From: Tritonibacter scottomollicae
GTDB taxonomy: Bacteria; Pseudomonadota; Alphaproteobacteria; Rhodobacterales; Rhodobacteraceae
Assembly (NCBI RefSeq): GCF_003003215.1
Contig: NZ_PVUF01000010.1
Coordinates: forward strand, 105,700-169,699
Length of the DNA stretch: 64,000 bases
Reading direction: 5' to 3'
Position 1 is the first letter of the stretch. The number at the start of each line of letters is the position of its first letter. Below the pieces are notes generated by a model. The model was not told the origin of the DNA. It was given only the letters and a program-made list of their open reading frames with translations, and did not search any database. The position numbers were made by a program, and so were the translations under genes. This document shows, piece after piece, positions 37,681 through 48,441 of this stretch.

Positions 37681-38733
37681 ATGATCCCCGAAGACCGGCT
37701 GGAACAGATCCTGCAACGCTACCAGTACCTTGAGGCCGCAATGGCCGATGGGGCCGGGGGCGATATCGCCAAGCTGGCCAAGGAGTACTCTGATTTGCGT
37801 CCAGTGGCGGAGCAGATCAGCGCCTATCGCCAGCTTCTGGGCGACCTCGCCGACGCCCAGGAGATGCTGGCCGACCCGGATATGAAGGCGCTGGCCGAGG
37901 AGGAGATCCCCGCGTTGAAGGCGGCCCTGCCGGAGGCGGAACACGACCTGCAGCTGGCTCTGCTACCCAAGGACGAGGCCGATACAAGGGCCGCGATCAT
38001 CGAGATCCGCCCGGGCACCGGTGGCGACGAGGCGGCGCTGTTTGCCGGCGACCTCTACCGGATGTACAGCCGCTATGCCGAGGCGCAGGGCTGGAAGGTC
38101 GAGGTGATCGAAGAGCAGGTCTCGGAGCTGGGCGGTCTCAAGGAGCTGGTGGCGCGGATCAACGGCACCGGCGTTTTTGCGCGGCTGAAGTATGAGAGTG
38201 GCGTGCACCGCGTGCAGCGGGTGCCGGTGACGGAGAGCGGCGGGCGCATTCATACCTCTGCCGCCACGGTCGCAGTGCTGCCAGAGGCCGAGGATGTGGA
38301 CATCAAGATCGACACTAATGATCTGCGCATCGACACCATGCGCGCCTCGGGCGCCGGTGGGCAGCATGTGAATACCACCGACTCTGCCGTGCGGATCACC
38401 CATGTGCCGACGGGGCTGGTCGTAACCAGCTCGGAGAAATCCCAGCACCGCAACCGTGAGATCGCCATGCAGGTGCTGAAGACGCGGCTGTTTGATCTGG
38501 AGCGCCAGCGCATCGACAGCGAACGCTCGGCAGATCGGGCCAGTCAGGTGGGGTCGGGGGATCGCTCCGAGCGCATCCGCACCTATAACTTCCCGCAAGG
38601 TCGCATGTCGGATCACCGTATCAACCTGACGCTCTACAAGCTGGAGCAGATCATGGGCGGCGATCTGGATGAGACCATCGATGCGCTGATTTCTGAACAT
38701 CAGGCCAAGCTCCTGGCGGAGATGGGCCAATGA
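37681..38733 (+). CDS. prfA: peptide chain release factor 1
   Basis: A 350-residue class I release factor. The GGQ motif that triggers peptide release is in [20 protein letters not shown]. The codon-recognition PxT motif reads PVT in [14 protein letters not shown], as in RF1, which reads UAA and UAG. Length and domain order match RF1. It overlaps prmC by 4 bases (ATGA); PrmC methylates the GGQ glutamine of this protein, so the gene pair is functionally linked. Confidence 0.97.
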   Translation: MIPEDRLEQILQRYQYLEAAMADGAGGDIAKLAKEYSDLRPVAEQISAYRQLLGDLADAQEMLADPDMKALAEEEIPALKAALPEAEHDLQLALLPKDEADTRAAIIEIRPGTGGDEAALFAGDLYRMYSRYAEAQGWKVEVIEEQVSELGGLKELVARINGTGVFARLKYESGVHRVQRVPVTESGGRIHTSAATVAVLPEAEDVDIKIDTNDLRIDTMRASGAGGQHVNTTDSAVRITHVPTGLVVTSSEKSQHRNREIAMQVLKTRLFDLERQRIDSERSADRASQVGSGDRSERIRTYNFPQGRMSDHRINLTLYKLEQIMGGDLDETIDALISEHQAKLLAEMGQ

Positions 38734-39566
38734 GCACCACCGCCGCACAGGCCATGGTCGCCGCCACCGCACGTCTGCGGGCCGCCGGGGTGGATGATCC
38801 GGCGCGGGATGCGCGGGTGCTATTGGCCCATGCAGCGCGGATCGAGGCGGCGCGGGTGACGCTGATCGCCCCGGAGGAGTTGTCGCATGAGATTGCCGAG
38901 CGCTACGACCAGCTGATTTCCCTGCGCGCGATCCGGGTGCCTGTTTCGCATCTGATCGGTGAGCGGGATTTCTACGGGCGCCGCTTCAAGGTTTCGGCGG
39001 ATGTGCTGGACCCGCGTCCGGAGACCGAAACGCTGATCGAGGCGGCGCTGGCTGAACCGTTCGAGCGGGTACTTGACCTTGGGATTGGCTCGGGCTGCAT
39101 CCTGGTGACGCTGCTGGCAGAACAGCAGGGCGCCATCGGCCTTGGCGTGGACCTGAGCGAGGCAGCCTGTCTGCAGGCCAGCGCCAATGCGGTGCTGCAC
39201 CGGGTGGAGGGGCGGGCGGATATTCGCTGTTCTGATTGGTTTGCCAAGGTGGATGGGCAATTCGACCTGATCGTCTCCAACCCGCCTTACATCGCACTGG
39301 AAGAAATGGACGGCTTGGCGACAGAGGTGCGGGACCATGAACCACAGATGGCGTTGACCGATGGCGCTGATGGATTGAGCGCCTATCGCAGCATTTGTGC
39401 TGGTGTGATGCCGCATCTTGCTCGAACAGGGCGGGTGATGGTGGAAATCGGCCCAACCCAGGCGGCCGATGTGGCTGAAATGATGCGCGCCGCCGGCCTG
39501 ATCGATGTTGTTGTCCTGCAGGATCTCGACGGACGAGATCGCGTCGTACTGGGCAGAAAGTCGTGA
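38730..39566 (+). CDS. prmC: release factor glutamine methyltransferase
   Basis: A 278-residue SAM-dependent methyltransferase. Motif I is [20 protein letters not shown] and the substrate-glutamine site is VSNPPYIA (NPPY). The N-terminal helical domain includes [20 protein letters not shown]. It methylates the GGQ glutamine of RF1/RF2. It is translationally coupled to prfA. Confidence 0.96.
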   Translation: MSTTAAQAMVAATARLRAAGVDDPARDARVLLAHAARIEAARVTLIAPEELSHEIAERYDQLISLRAIRVPVSHLIGERDFYGRRFKVSADVLDPRPETETLIEAALAEPFERVLDLGIGSGCILVTLLAEQQGAIGLGVDLSEAACLQASANAVLHRVEGRADIRCSDWFAKVDGQFDLIVSNPPYIALEEMDGLATEVRDHEPQMALTDGADGLSAYRSICAGVMPHLARTGRVMVEIGPTQAADVAEMMRAAGLIDVVVLQDLDGRDRVVLGRKS

Positions 39567-39797
39567 CATTTGCGGCGAAATACGCCATATTTTGAGTGTT
39601 GAGAGCAAAAAGAGTAAAATTTCCGCCTCAGACCCCTTGTTTGTCATGTCGGAAAGTGGTTACTCAAAGTGTCGCTGTTGCAAGAGGACCCAAGTAGGCC
39701 TCTCGGCGACGCCAAGCCCAAAAAAGTTCGCAGGCCCTTGCGCAGAACGCGCGATACGAGGTCTTCGACAATTAGAATCAAGGCTGACGTTAGGCAT

Positions 39798-40466
39798 ATG
39801 AGATCGTCCAAATCACGTTCGCGTTCAAAGTCGAACCGGAACCGCCCGAATGGTGCAAGTGTTGTGAACCGCGTGTTCGACAGCAATGGACCCGAAGGTA
39901 AGGTTCGCGGAACGCCGCAACAAATAATCGACAAATACAACCAGCTTGCCCGTGATGCGCAGCTGGGCAACGATCGTGTTGCGACCGAGAATTTTCAGCA
40001 GCACGCAGAGCACTATCTGCGTATGCTGAATGAGGCGCAGCGCGAAATCGATGCCAAGCGCGAGGAGCAGGAGCGCCAGAACCGCGAGCGTCAAGCTGAG
40101 CGGGATCGTGAGCGGGCGGAGCGTCTGGAGCGCCAGGAACGCGAAGCTGCCGACGCCGCCGAGACGTCTGGTGAAGGGCCGCAGCCCGATATCCAGGATC
40201 CGCGCGACGCTGCAGTTCAGCCTGCACAGGGCGACAGCGGTTTGGTGGAGACGCCGGAAGGTGCGACATCCGACGCGGATGGCACCCCTGCCGCAAAAAA
40301 ACCACCGGCGCGCAAGCCCCGAAGCCGCAAACCAGCTGCGCCCAAAGCAGCTGATGCAGGTGGGGATGCCCAGCCGCAGGCGGACGCAGAGGCCAAGCCA
40401 AAGCCAAAGCGCAGCCGTGCAAAGCCCAAACCCAAGTCAGATGAATCGCAGGAAGCCGCTGAATAA
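39798..40466 (+). CDS. DUF4167 protein
   Basis: A 222-residue protein. The conserved DUF4167 core (residues about 15-75) contains VVNRVFDSNGPEGKVRGTPQ and ARDAQLGNDRVATENFQQHA. A long charged segment rich in Glu/Arg follows (EQERQNRERQAERDRERAER), probably a coil, then a Pro/Lys/Ala-rich tail. It follows prmC by 231 bases. The family is common next to prfA-prmC in alphaproteobacteria and its role is not established. The basic tail suggests binding to nucleic acid. A start 129 bases upstream is possible but adds non-conserved residues. Confidence 0.85.
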   Translation: MRSSKSRSRSKSNRNRPNGASVVNRVFDSNGPEGKVRGTPQQIIDKYNQLARDAQLGNDRVATENFQQHAEHYLRMLNEAQREIDAKREEQERQNRERQAERDRERAERLERQEREAADAAETSGEGPQPDIQDPRDAAVQPAQGDSGLVETPEGATSDADGTPAAKKPPARKPRSRKPAAPKAADAGGDAQPQADAEAKPKPKRSRAKPKPKSDESQEAAE

Positions 40467-40488
40467 GCGCGTTTGTAACTGAGAATTG

Positions 40489-40527
40489 AAAGAGCCCCCG
40501 GTCGCAATTGCAACCGGGGGCTCTTTT
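40489..40527. terminator. bidirectional terminator between DUF4167 gene and rsmA
   Basis: A perfect 14-bp stem (AAAGAGCCCCCGGT / ACCGGGGGCTCTTT). The loop contains the palindrome GCAATTGC, with T-runs on both strands. It separates two convergent genes. Confidence 0.95.
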
Positions 40528-40569
40528 GTCTGTATACTTGAGGGGCGCGCGCGGTTGGGCGCGTCTTGC

Positions 40570-41415
40570 TCAGCTGCTTTGTGCGAGGCTGCGGGCGAGG
40601 GCGCAGAACCCTTCCAGGCTGACTTGTTCCGCCCGTTCGGTGGGGGGGATGCCAGCCGCATTCAGGTGATCCTCGATCTGGGGCGATATGCCCTTGAGTG
40701 AGGCGCGCAACATCTTGCGGCGCTGGTTGAATGCGGCAGCCACAACGCGGCTGAGGATGGCGGCATCGGCGGGAAAGCGCGGCTCCGGCAGGGCAGTCAG
40801 ATGCACCACGGCGCTGGAGACTTTGGGCGGCGGGGTGAAGGCCTCTGGCGGCAGAGACACAGCGATACGCGCCTCTGCGCGCCACTGCGCAAGCAGCGCA
40901 AGCCGCCCATATGCTTTTGAACCCGGTTTTGCCACGATGCGTTCGGCCACCTCACGCTGGAACATCAACGTCAGGCTTTGCCAGAACGGCGGCCATTCCT
41001 TTGGTGTCAGCCAGCGCACCAGAAGCTCCGTCCCGACGTTATAGGGCAGGTTGGCCGCGACCCGGATGGGCGGCGTGAGATGCGCCAGCGGATCCACTTC
41101 CAGCGCATCGCCGTTGATGACCTGCAACTGACCGGGGTAGGCTGCGGCAATCTCCTCCAGCGCGGGCAGGCAGCGCTGGTCCTTTTCAATGGCGAGCACC
41201 CGACGCGCGCCCTCGCTCAGAAGTCCACGTGTCAGGCCGCCCGGACCGGGACCGATCTCGAGGACGTCACAGCCGGCCAGATCGCCTGCCTGCCGCGCGA
41301 TCTTGGCGGTCAGGTTCAGGTCGAGGAGAAAGTTCTGACCCAGCGATTTGCGGGCCGAGAGCTGGTGGGTCGCGATGACCTCGCGCAGCGGGGGGAGATT
41401 GTCGATGGCGCTCAT
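40570..41415 (-). CDS. rsmA: 16S rRNA dimethyladenosine transferase
   Basis: A 281-residue KsgA/RsmA enzyme that dimethylates two adjacent adenines near the 3' end of 16S rRNA. SAM-binding motif: [20 protein letters not shown]; catalytic [15 protein letters not shown]-terminal [20 protein letters not shown]. The C-terminal domain is standard. It is the last gene of the lptF-lptG-lptD-surA-pdxA-rsmA operon on this strand, followed by the bidirectional terminator. Confidence 0.97.
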   Translation of the reverse strand: MSAIDNLPPLREVIATHQLSARKSLGQNFLLDLNLTAKIARQAGDLAGCDVLEIGPGPGGLTRGLLSEGARRVLAIEKDQRCLPALEEIAAAYPGQLQVINGDALEVDPLAHLTPPIRVAANLPYNVGTELLVRWLTPKEWPPFWQSLTLMFQREVAERIVAKPGSKAYGRLALLAQWRAEARIAVSLPPEAFTPPPKVSSAVVHLTALPEPRFPADAAILSRVVAAAFNQRRKMLRASLKGISPQIEDHLNAAGIPPTERAEQVSLEGFCALARSLAQSS

Positions 41416-41559
41416 GATGCATGTTCATAAGGCGGTCGCAGGCAACTGGAAAGCGGCTTCTTGCGACAAAACATCATGCTGTCCTCTCGAAGGCCGGACT
41501 CAGGCTGAAATGACCGTGCGCGTCGCCGGAATATCAGTCGTCAGGACAGCGCCCAACGG

Positions 41560-42540
41560 TCAGGCGTTGCGGGCGGCGGCCATGGTCTGCGCAAGGCGCA
41601 GCGCCTCGATCAGGCTGGAGGGATTGGCGCGTCCCTGACCGGCGATATCAAATGCGGTGCCATGGTCCGGCGACGTGCGAATGAACGGCAGTCCGAGGGT
41701 GACATTCACGCCCTTGTCGAAGTCCAGTGTCTTGATCGGGATCAGGGCCTGATCGTGGTACATGGCGATGGCGGCATCATATGTCTTGCGGGCAGCGGCG
41801 TGGAACAGTGTATCAGCCGGATGCGGTCCGGTCAGGGAGAGGCCCTCGGTGCGCATCTCGCCGATCAGATCGGCGATCCAGTCCAGCTCTTCGTGGCCCA
41901 TGGCCCCGCCTTCGCCCGCATGCGGGTTGAGGCCGGTGAGTGCGATCCGTGGAGCGGGGATGCCAAACTGTTGACGCAGCCCCTGTTCGGTCAGGGTAAT
42001 CACTTCACGCAGCAGGGTTGGTGTCAGCGCCGTGGGCACCTCTGACAGGGCAATATGGATGGTGGCGGGAACAACGCGCAGCTGCTGACTGGCGAGCATC
42101 ATCACCACGCGGTCAACTCCCGCCAGGGCCGCGAGGAATTCGGTATGACCGGGGTAGGCGAACTCGGCGCCGTCGATCAGCGCTTTTTTGTGGATCGGAG
42201 CGGTGCAAACGGCGGATGCTTGTCCGCTGGTGACCAAGGCGACCGCGGTCTCGATGGACTGGATTACACCTGCGGCATTGCGCGAATCTGCGGTGCCGGG
42301 GGTGTTATCCCCGGCGAACTGCAAGGGCATGACCGGAAAGGCATTCGCACAGATCTCTGTGGCTTCGGCGGGGTGCTGAACGACTTGCGTCGGGGTGCCT
42401 TTCGGCAAATGGCGTGGATCGCCGATCCAGACGAACGGACAGTCCTGACGCAGGCGCTGCCAGGCGGCAACGGCAATCTCGGGGCCGATGCCACCCGGTT
42501 CGCCGCAGGAAAGTGCAATCACCTGCGGCGTCTGGCTCAT
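41560..42540 (-). CDS. pdxA: 4-hydroxythreonine-4-phosphate dehydrogenase
   Basis: A 326-residue enzyme of the DXP-dependent pyridoxal phosphate pathway. It oxidises 4-phosphohydroxy-L-threonine. Recognisable parts are SCGEPGGIGPEIAVAAWQRL, the metal-binding HTEF, GLNPHAGEGGAMG and MYHDQALIPIKTLDF. It overlaps surA by 4 bases, a common alphaproteobacterial arrangement. A 144-base interval follows before rsmA. Confidence 0.95.
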   Translation of the reverse strand: MSQTPQVIALSCGEPGGIGPEIAVAAWQRLRQDCPFVWIGDPRHLPKGTPTQVVQHPAEATEICANAFPVMPLQFAGDNTPGTADSRNAAGVIQSIETAVALVTSGQASAVCTAPIHKKALIDGAEFAYPGHTEFLAALAGVDRVVMMLASQQLRVVPATIHIALSEVPTALTPTLLREVITLTEQGLRQQFGIPAPRIALTGLNPHAGEGGAMGHEELDWIADLIGEMRTEGLSLTGPHPADTLFHAAARKTYDAAIAMYHDQALIPIKTLDFDKGVNVTLGLPFIRTSPDHGTAFDIAGQGRANPSSLIEALRLAQTMAAARNA

Positions 42541-43814
42541 AGCCCTTCGATCCGGGCGTTGGCTTTCAGTTGCTCGATCAAGCTCTCGGCGAGGCTGTTC
42601 AGGCGTTGCTGAACCAGAGCGTTCGCCACAGATGCACGCGCGTTTTCTTGCGCTGCAACGACGTCGCTGGTGCGGCCGCACAGCATGGTGAACAACAAGG
42701 TCTGACCGTTGTCACGCGTCACCGCCGCCGAAGATTCGTTTGGATCCATCTTGGACAGTTCCAGCGCGATATCCTGCGGGATTTCTGACGGGGCCAGGCT
42801 GCCGCGGAAGAGCAGGGCAGGGTCCTTGTCCTTGTTCACACCATAAAGATCATCGCAGGTGTCGACCGTGTCACGCAATTCGGCGGCGCGGGCGAGCGCC
42901 TCAGCGCTGCGACCGCCGGGAATGCGGTAGGTCGCATAGTCAATGGCCGCAAAGCTCGCGCTGCGTCCGTCAACTTCGCGCAGTCCGCGCATCCGAAAGA
43001 TCGCGATGGCCCCCTGCATCGGCAGCGGCTGGGTGATTTGGCCCGGCTCCAAGCTGAGCACAACTTCTTGCAGTTGGCTGGGCAGACGGCTGAGCGGCAT
43101 CCAAGGCAAGCGCCCACCGTCTACACGACTGTCGGAGGCGGAGAATTGCGCTGCCGAGGCCGCAAAGGCCTCGGGGTTCTTCAGCTCGGAAATCTGGATG
43201 GCGAGTTCCTGAACCTGCGCGGCGTTATTCTCGTTGATCGGCATGATGACTTCCGACAGAAGCACCTGCACGCTTCCTGAGCCCGAGTTGCCCATGGCGC
43301 GGTCAATTTCAGTGTCGGTCGGGCGCGCCTGTGCAGAGAACCGCCCCCGCACATACTCGCGCCAGCCGATCCCGGCGGATGTGAAGTCGCGCACGGTTTC
43401 CGGATCGACGCCGGCCTGTTTCAGGCTCTGGAGGAACTGTTCCAGCGTCAGATTGGTGCGCTGCGCCAGTTCGCGCATGCCTTCGGTGATTTCCTCTTCG
43501 CTCAGGGTGAGGCCAACTTCGGACATCACCTGCCGCTTCAGCCGGTCCTCGATCAGGTCATTGCGCGCAACGGTCATCGGGTCGCCCTGCACGGACCCCA
43601 GCACATTCAGGAAAAGGGCGCGTTGCTGCAGTTCGTAGTCGGTGATCACATCCTCGTTCACGGTGATGACGGGAGAGAACAACCCCTGCGCTTCTGCATT
43701 AGATGCTGGTGAGGTGATCAGAACAGTCAGAGCCAGTCCACCGACACAGGCGGCCTTGCGGGTCCAGTTGATCAGGGCCAGGGAGGCCTGGCGGAAATTT
43801 AGGTCTTGCTGCAT
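42537..43814 (-). CDS. surA: periplasmic chaperone / peptidyl-prolyl isomerase SurA
   Basis: A 425-residue periplasmic protein with an N-terminal signal peptide (AACVGGLALTVLITSPASNA). The SurA N-terminal chaperone domain follows (ITVNEDVITDYELQQRALFL) and then a PpiC-like rotamase region around VQVLLSEVIMPINENNAAQV to PLPMQGAIAIFRMRG. It escorts outer membrane proteins, including LptD, to the BAM complex. It overlaps lptD (16 bases) and pdxA (4 bases), which supports co-expression. Confidence 0.92.
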   Translation of the reverse strand: MQQDLNFRQASLALINWTRKAACVGGLALTVLITSPASNAEAQGLFSPVITVNEDVITDYELQQRALFLNVLGSVQGDPMTVARNDLIEDRLKRQVMSEVGLTLSEEEITEGMRELAQRTNLTLEQFLQSLKQAGVDPETVRDFTSAGIGWREYVRGRFSAQARPTDTEIDRAMGNSGSGSVQVLLSEVIMPINENNAAQVQELAIQISELKNPEAFAASAAQFSASDSRVDGGRLPWMPLSRLPSQLQEVVLSLEPGQITQPLPMQGAIAIFRMRGLREVDGRSASFAAIDYATYRIPGGRSAEALARAAELRDTVDTCDDLYGVNKDKDPALLFRGSLAPSEIPQDIALELSKMDPNESSAAVTRDNGQTLLFTMLCGRTSDVVAAQENARASVANALVQQRLNSLAESLIEQLKANARIEGL

Positions 43815-45997
43815 GATCGCCTGCTCGTTGTGTTGCCGCTCTTCACGGAGAACCCGTTGAGCGATAGTGTAAATCCGAAATCGGTCGAAGGCTCAACACT
43901 TGTCGTGCTGGTATAGCGCCGGCTGACCGAGAGGTCGAGGGTGACACATTCGTTTCGGTAGCTCAGGCCGAGACCTGCGCGTGTGGCGCGGCCATCGGTT
44001 ATGTCGTAGCGCATGTTCGCTCCGGCACGCCAGGTCTGGTTCAGCGCGTAAGATCCATCAAACCACAGCTCTGAGGTCTCCTGTGCTCTGTTCTCGGCAG
44101 GATCAGCCTGCAGCCAGAGATAGCTGCCAGCAAGAGACACGCGATCGCGATTGAGGTCGCCGCGGAATTCGGCCTTGGACACCGACCATTCCTCATCAAA
44201 AATGCTTCGGGCGGTCAGGGTCAGATTATTGCGCAAGCCAATCTGCCCGGCGACCAGAAGGTTGGAGTTCTGACCATCGAGACCAGACGAGAGCGTAAAG
44301 CCAGGCTGCGCCTCGTCCCGGCGAATTTGCGCGATCGTGCCGGTGGCATACCAACCAGACGTGTCGAAATGGGAAAAGTTCACCCCGTAGATCAGTGTTT
44401 TGCCGTCTTCGCGCGCGTCCGTCTCAGGAAAGCGGGACAGCGCCAGCAGGTTGCCCTGATCGTATTCGGAAATATTGCTGGCTTCATTCGGGGTGTCGTC
44501 GCCGTTCACGTCGGTCCAGCCGACTTGAAGGATCGGCTCCAGAACCTGAACCGCGCCGGAGGCCGTTTGCCGGGTCATGGGCCGACGGAACGTCAGCGCA
44601 GTTTTGGGGGTCACGCGCGTGGCGTCATTGTCAAATGCGCCATCGTCTGAAAGCGCAAAGCTGTCCAGCCCCAGACCAACGGTCCAGTTGGTTTCGACCC
44701 CATAAGGCAAAATCCAACTGCGCAACCAGATCACGTCCGCCGACACCCGCGTCACATCGCGGCCGTTGGGATCCGTCGCGGTGGCATCAAGCGAGGATTT
44801 GCGGGTGAACTGAGTGGCGTTCAACTTTAGTCGAAGCTCACCGCCGATATGCTTGGGAAACAGTCGGTGTTCGAAGGTGCCGGTCAGGATGGTCGAGGGA
44901 ATGAAATCCTGGTTCTCTGTGTCTCGAAGTGTCTTGTAGTTGTAGATATTCCCCTGAATGAGCTGATCGCGCCGCACCCTGCTGATGCTCAGTTCCGAGC
45001 GTATACGGTCAGTGTCGGAAATATCATAGTCGGCAAGATAGGCGTCGTCGGAGACGGTGTTGAGGTCGAATTCAAGCTTGAAGTCACGCCAGATATCGAA
45101 CCGGCCCGCTGCAGACAGGAAACCGCGCCCGTCATCGGGTTGAATGTCATCGCGGCTGAAGGCGCCGGAAATCTCGATGTTGCCTGTGCGGAAGGCCTGC
45201 CGATACCGCAGTTCCAGGGTTGTCGTCTTGCCAGCCAGATAAGGCGTGATGGTCAGATCCTTGTCGGGACCGATGGTGACGAAATACGGCAGTTTGAGAC
45301 CTACGCCGAGGTTGGAAGAGCTGAACAGCGAAGGCGTTAGAAATCCGTCCGCACGTTCCAGTGTCGGGTCGGGCAGACGCAGTGCCGGAAAATAGAACAC
45401 CGGAACGTCCTTGATCAGCAATTGCGCGCCTTCAAAGTAAAGCTGGCGTTCCGTCTGGTCATGGGTGATCCGCTCTGCCCGGATCTGCCAGAGCGGCGCA
45501 CTGCCATCGCTGCACACATCGCAGGACGTGACAGCGGTTTTGTACAGCTGTGAGTAGCGTCCTTCGACGCGCGTCATCTGCAGGGCAGCGAGTTGCACCT
45601 GTTGGTCAAAGACCATGCGGGCACCGCGCAGAATGCCGTTGCGCAATCCACTGTCCAATTCCGCCGCTGTCGCAAGTACGGTGATTGATCCGCTTTGGTC
45701 GATGCGGATCGGGCCTTCCATCTTCAACAGACCTGTTTGGCGGTCATAGGTGATGCGCCTGGCCTGCAGGCGCACATCACCCTGAAAGGCCTCGACGTTG
45801 CCTTCCGCCACCAGTTTGCGATCAGGCGATACAAAAACCCTGTCCGCAACCAACATGGCCGGTGTGTCAACGCTTTCGCCTTGCGGCACAGCCGTCTGGG
45901 AGGCTGCGCTGATGGCCGAGAGGCTTAGCCACAGGGGAACCACAGTGCTCAGCAGCGCTCCTCGCCGCCAGTTCTTGAAATTAACCGTCTTCGGCAT
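43799..45997 (-). CDS. lptD: LPS-assembly outer membrane protein LptD
   Basis: A 732-residue outer-membrane beta-barrel that inserts LPS at the cell surface. It has a signal peptide (LSTVVPLWLSLSAISAASQT), an N-terminal beta-jellyroll (RVFVSPDRKLVAEGNVEAFQ, the OstA/LptA fold) and a long C-terminal barrel ending in alternating hydrophobic strands. Cys pairs at VTSCDVCSDGS could be part of the disulfide network needed for function. It overlaps lptG by 17 bases and surA by 16. Confidence 0.95.
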   Translation of the reverse strand: MPKTVNFKNWRRGALLSTVVPLWLSLSAISAASQTAVPQGESVDTPAMLVADRVFVSPDRKLVAEGNVEAFQGDVRLQARRITYDRQTGLLKMEGPIRIDQSGSITVLATAAELDSGLRNGILRGARMVFDQQVQLAALQMTRVEGRYSQLYKTAVTSCDVCSDGSAPLWQIRAERITHDQTERQLYFEGAQLLIKDVPVFYFPALRLPDPTLERADGFLTPSLFSSSNLGVGLKLPYFVTIGPDKDLTITPYLAGKTTTLELRYRQAFRTGNIEISGAFSRDDIQPDDGRGFLSAAGRFDIWRDFKLEFDLNTVSDDAYLADYDISDTDRIRSELSISRVRRDQLIQGNIYNYKTLRDTENQDFIPSTILTGTFEHRLFPKHIGGELRLKLNATQFTRKSSLDATATDPNGRDVTRVSADVIWLRSWILPYGVETNWTVGLGLDSFALSDDGAFDNDATRVTPKTALTFRRPMTRQTASGAVQVLEPILQVGWTDVNGDDTPNEASNISEYDQGNLLALSRFPETDAREDGKTLIYGVNFSHFDTSGWYATGTIAQIRRDEAQPGFTLSSGLDGQNSNLLVAGQIGLRNNLTLTARSIFDEEWSVSKAEFRGDLNRDRVSLAGSYLWLQADPAENRAQETSELWFDGSYALNQTWRAGANMRYDITDGRATRAGLGLSYRNECVTLDLSVSRRYTSTTSVEPSTDFGFTLSLNGFSVKSGNTTSRRSCSKT

Positions 45998-47087
45998 GCA
46001 GGAGCAATCCCATCGTCAGGAGTATTGAAGCCACCGGCGGCGCCCAGGCGGCCAGCAGAACAGGAATTTGTCCATTTTCGCCGAGGATTCGTGCGAAGTT
46101 ATGGACGAAGTAAAGGGCAAACCCAAGCAGAACTGAGGTCAAAACGGCGACGCCGGTCCCGCCAAGGCGTGTATGGCGCATGGTAAACGCCGCGCCAACC
46201 ATCACCATCGCCACCAGAAACAGCGGCCGGGCCAGTTCGACTTGCAGCCAGACACGCAACCGGGTTGTCGAAAACCCGGCCTCTTGCAGTGCGGTCACGG
46301 TATGGGGCAGATCATAGATCGAAATACCCTCTGCAAAGCCGAGCGTGTCACGGATCCGTTCATTTGTCAGATTTGTCGGCAGGCGCAGCTCGTCATACTG
46401 TCTTGCGCCGCGTTCCGGATTTACGCCAACAACCAGCTGCCAGACCTTGGCGTCGCGCAGAACCCAATCTTCGCCGTCAAGCCAGGCTTCTTTGGCGATC
46501 GTGCGCCGTGTGGGGCCCCCCTCCGGGGCATAGGTCAGAATTGACACGTCATAGAGGAACAGCTTGTCCGCATCGCCGCGATAATTGCCCGCATGGATCA
46601 CCGACTGGCCGTTCTGCCCGCCTTGGCGCAGCCAGAGGCCTTCACCGGTGAGAGACACCGCAGCGGCTGCGCCCGGCTGGCGATAGCTCTCGGCCAGCGC
46701 CTTGTACCTGTTGGCGGTCGCGGCCACGATTGGATTGAGGGTGCTGACCGCCAAAGCGCCAATGATCAGGGCCACCACAACCGGCGGCAGCAGGGCCCGG
46801 ATGCCGGACCGGCCAATGGCGCGTGTCACGACCAGCTCGCTGCTGCGCGCCATGCCGACAAACAGCACGATGGTGGTCAGGATCATGATCAGCGGGAGAA
46901 ATTCGCTCAGTGCGGCCGGGGCGTTCAGCCACGTCAGCACCAGCAGTTGGCCAAACCCGAGGTCCTGAGCGTCAAAGCGCCGAAATTGTTCGCTGAGGTC
47001 GATCAGCATCACCAGGCTCATCAGCACGGCGGTGATGACCAGGAACCACTGTAGGAAGCGCTTGGCATAATAGAGGTCGAGGATCAT
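45981..47087 (-). CDS. lptG: LPS export ABC permease LptG
   Basis: A 368-residue inner-membrane protein of the LptB2FG exporter. It has six predicted helices: the first three near LYYAKRFLQWFLVITAVLMS and the rest near LVAMVMVGAAFTMRHTRLGG, with a large periplasmic beta-jellyroll between. The start was chosen at MILDLYYAKR, which fits other LptG proteins; longer readings add non-conserved sequence. It overlaps lptF by 4 bases (lptF lies upstream on the minus strand). Confidence 0.94.
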   Translation of the reverse strand: MILDLYYAKRFLQWFLVITAVLMSLVMLIDLSEQFRRFDAQDLGFGQLLVLTWLNAPAALSEFLPLIMILTTIVLFVGMARSSELVVTRAIGRSGIRALLPPVVVALIIGALAVSTLNPIVAATANRYKALAESYRQPGAAAAVSLTGEGLWLRQGGQNGQSVIHAGNYRGDADKLFLYDVSILTYAPEGGPTRRTIAKEAWLDGEDWVLRDAKVWQLVVGVNPERGARQYDELRLPTNLTNERIRDTLGFAEGISIYDLPHTVTALQEAGFSTTRLRVWLQVELARPLFLVAMVMVGAAFTMRHTRLGGTGVAVLTSVLLGFALYFVHNFARILGENGQIPVLLAAWAPPVASILLTMGLLLHAEDG

Positions 47088-48217
47088 GTGGCCGTCTCCC
47101 GGCGAAAGCGCTGGCGCGAAAATGCCTGAGGTCGACTGGCCAGATGCAGAAACAGCACGGCGATCAGCAGCCCAAGCGCCGATGGCAGATAGACAATCGG
47201 CCACATGGCGGCATTGTCGAGCACCGGATCAGAGACCACGCCACGCAGCCCCTCGATCAGAATCAGCAGACAGAAGGCGCCCAGCAACTGCTTCCAGATG
47301 CCAAACCGGCTGAACCCTCCGAGCATCAGGGCGGACACAGCAATCATCACTACAGCAAGGGTCACAGTCGCGCGGGCGAACCGCAGGTGCAGTTCCTCTG
47401 CCTGCGCTCCGGCGGCATGACCATCCGCCTGAGTGATCCCGTCGCGGTCCTGCAGCAGGTCCAGTGTTGGAATATTGCGCAACGGGCGCGGCGCGTCGGC
47501 CGGAACCGGCGAAACGGCCCCAAGCGGTTGTGAAAAATCCGCAAACGCAGTGGTCGAGAGGCGGTCGCTGCCAATTTCCTGACGTTGGGCAAGCCCATCG
47601 ACAAGGATCAGATGCGCTTCGTCACCGTCACGCACCAGATAGGCCTTGTCACTGGTGTAGGTGACTTCAACATCCGAACTGCGTTGGTCATTGAGGAAGA
47701 CATTGTTGAGCGTCCCCTGGTCGTCAATGCTGCCAATAAAGAAGGTGACACCATCTGTCGGATGAAGAAAGCTGCCGGGTTTCAGGAGTTTAGCGCTGAC
47801 ACTTCGCGCAAGCTCGGCCTCGCGCAAATCCATTTGGGCGAGGGAGGCCGGCAGCAGGAAAAGACTGAGCGCGGACATCATCAACGCACCGATCACGCCA
47901 AAGGCCATGGCGGGACGCGCCAATTGCCAAGGGCTGGAGCCTGTTGCACGCAATACCGTCAGTTCGCTCTCTGAATTGAGCCTGTTGGTCACCCAAACCG
48001 TGGCAGCAAATGCGGCCAGCGGCAGCACCATTCGCACCAGATTCGGCAGGCTCAGCGCGGAGATCTCAAGGAACGCCAGAACGCTTTGACCGTCACCGAT
48101 CAGCCAGTCAAACAGGCTTACCGCCCGGTTGATCCAGAATACGGCCACCAGAATTAAGGCAAAGAAGCCAAAGAACAATAGGTATTGCGACAGCACATAT
48201 CTGTCGTAGCGTGACAC
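47084..48217 (-). CDS. lptF: LPS export ABC permease LptF, GTG start
   Basis: A 377-residue LptF, the partner of LptG. It has a hydrophobic N-terminus (YLLFFGFFALILVAVFWINR), a periplasmic domain and C-terminal helices (TLAVVMIAVSALMLGGFSRF). I chose a GTG start (VSRYDRYVLSQYLL) because GGGGGATCGG precedes it and it gives family length; a longer ATG reading would add 39 residues with no homology. It is the first gene of the LPS-export operon, divergent from pepA. Confidence 0.92.
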   Translation of the reverse strand: MSRYDRYVLSQYLLFFGFFALILVAVFWINRAVSLFDWLIGDGQSVLAFLEISALSLPNLVRMVLPLAAFAATVWVTNRLNSESELTVLRATGSSPWQLARPAMAFGVIGALMMSALSLFLLPASLAQMDLREAELARSVSAKLLKPGSFLHPTDGVTFFIGSIDDQGTLNNVFLNDQRSSDVEVTYTSDKAYLVRDGDEAHLILVDGLAQRQEIGSDRLSTTAFADFSQPLGAVSPVPADAPRPLRNIPTLDLLQDRDGITQADGHAAGAQAEELHLRFARATVTLAVVMIAVSALMLGGFSRFGIWKQLLGAFCLLILIEGLRGVVSDPVLDNAAMWPIVYLPSALGLLIAVLFLHLASRPQAFSRQRFRRETAT

Positions 48218-48441
48218 CCGATCCCCCCATAGATCTTGCGCTCGGATTATTTTTTGGACCTTAGAGGAATTAAACGGTCGGGAAAACTGCAATCTTCCCC
48301 GCAGGATGTCAGATCGGCGAAGCGGCGTCTTCAACCGACGGCTGCTCTGGTATTCGCGCCGGGCAGCCGCTACCTGTATTGCGAAAGCTGCGGCGCGGGT
48401 TTGGCGCGGCGGCAGGAACTGATGATCTACAGGAGACCTGA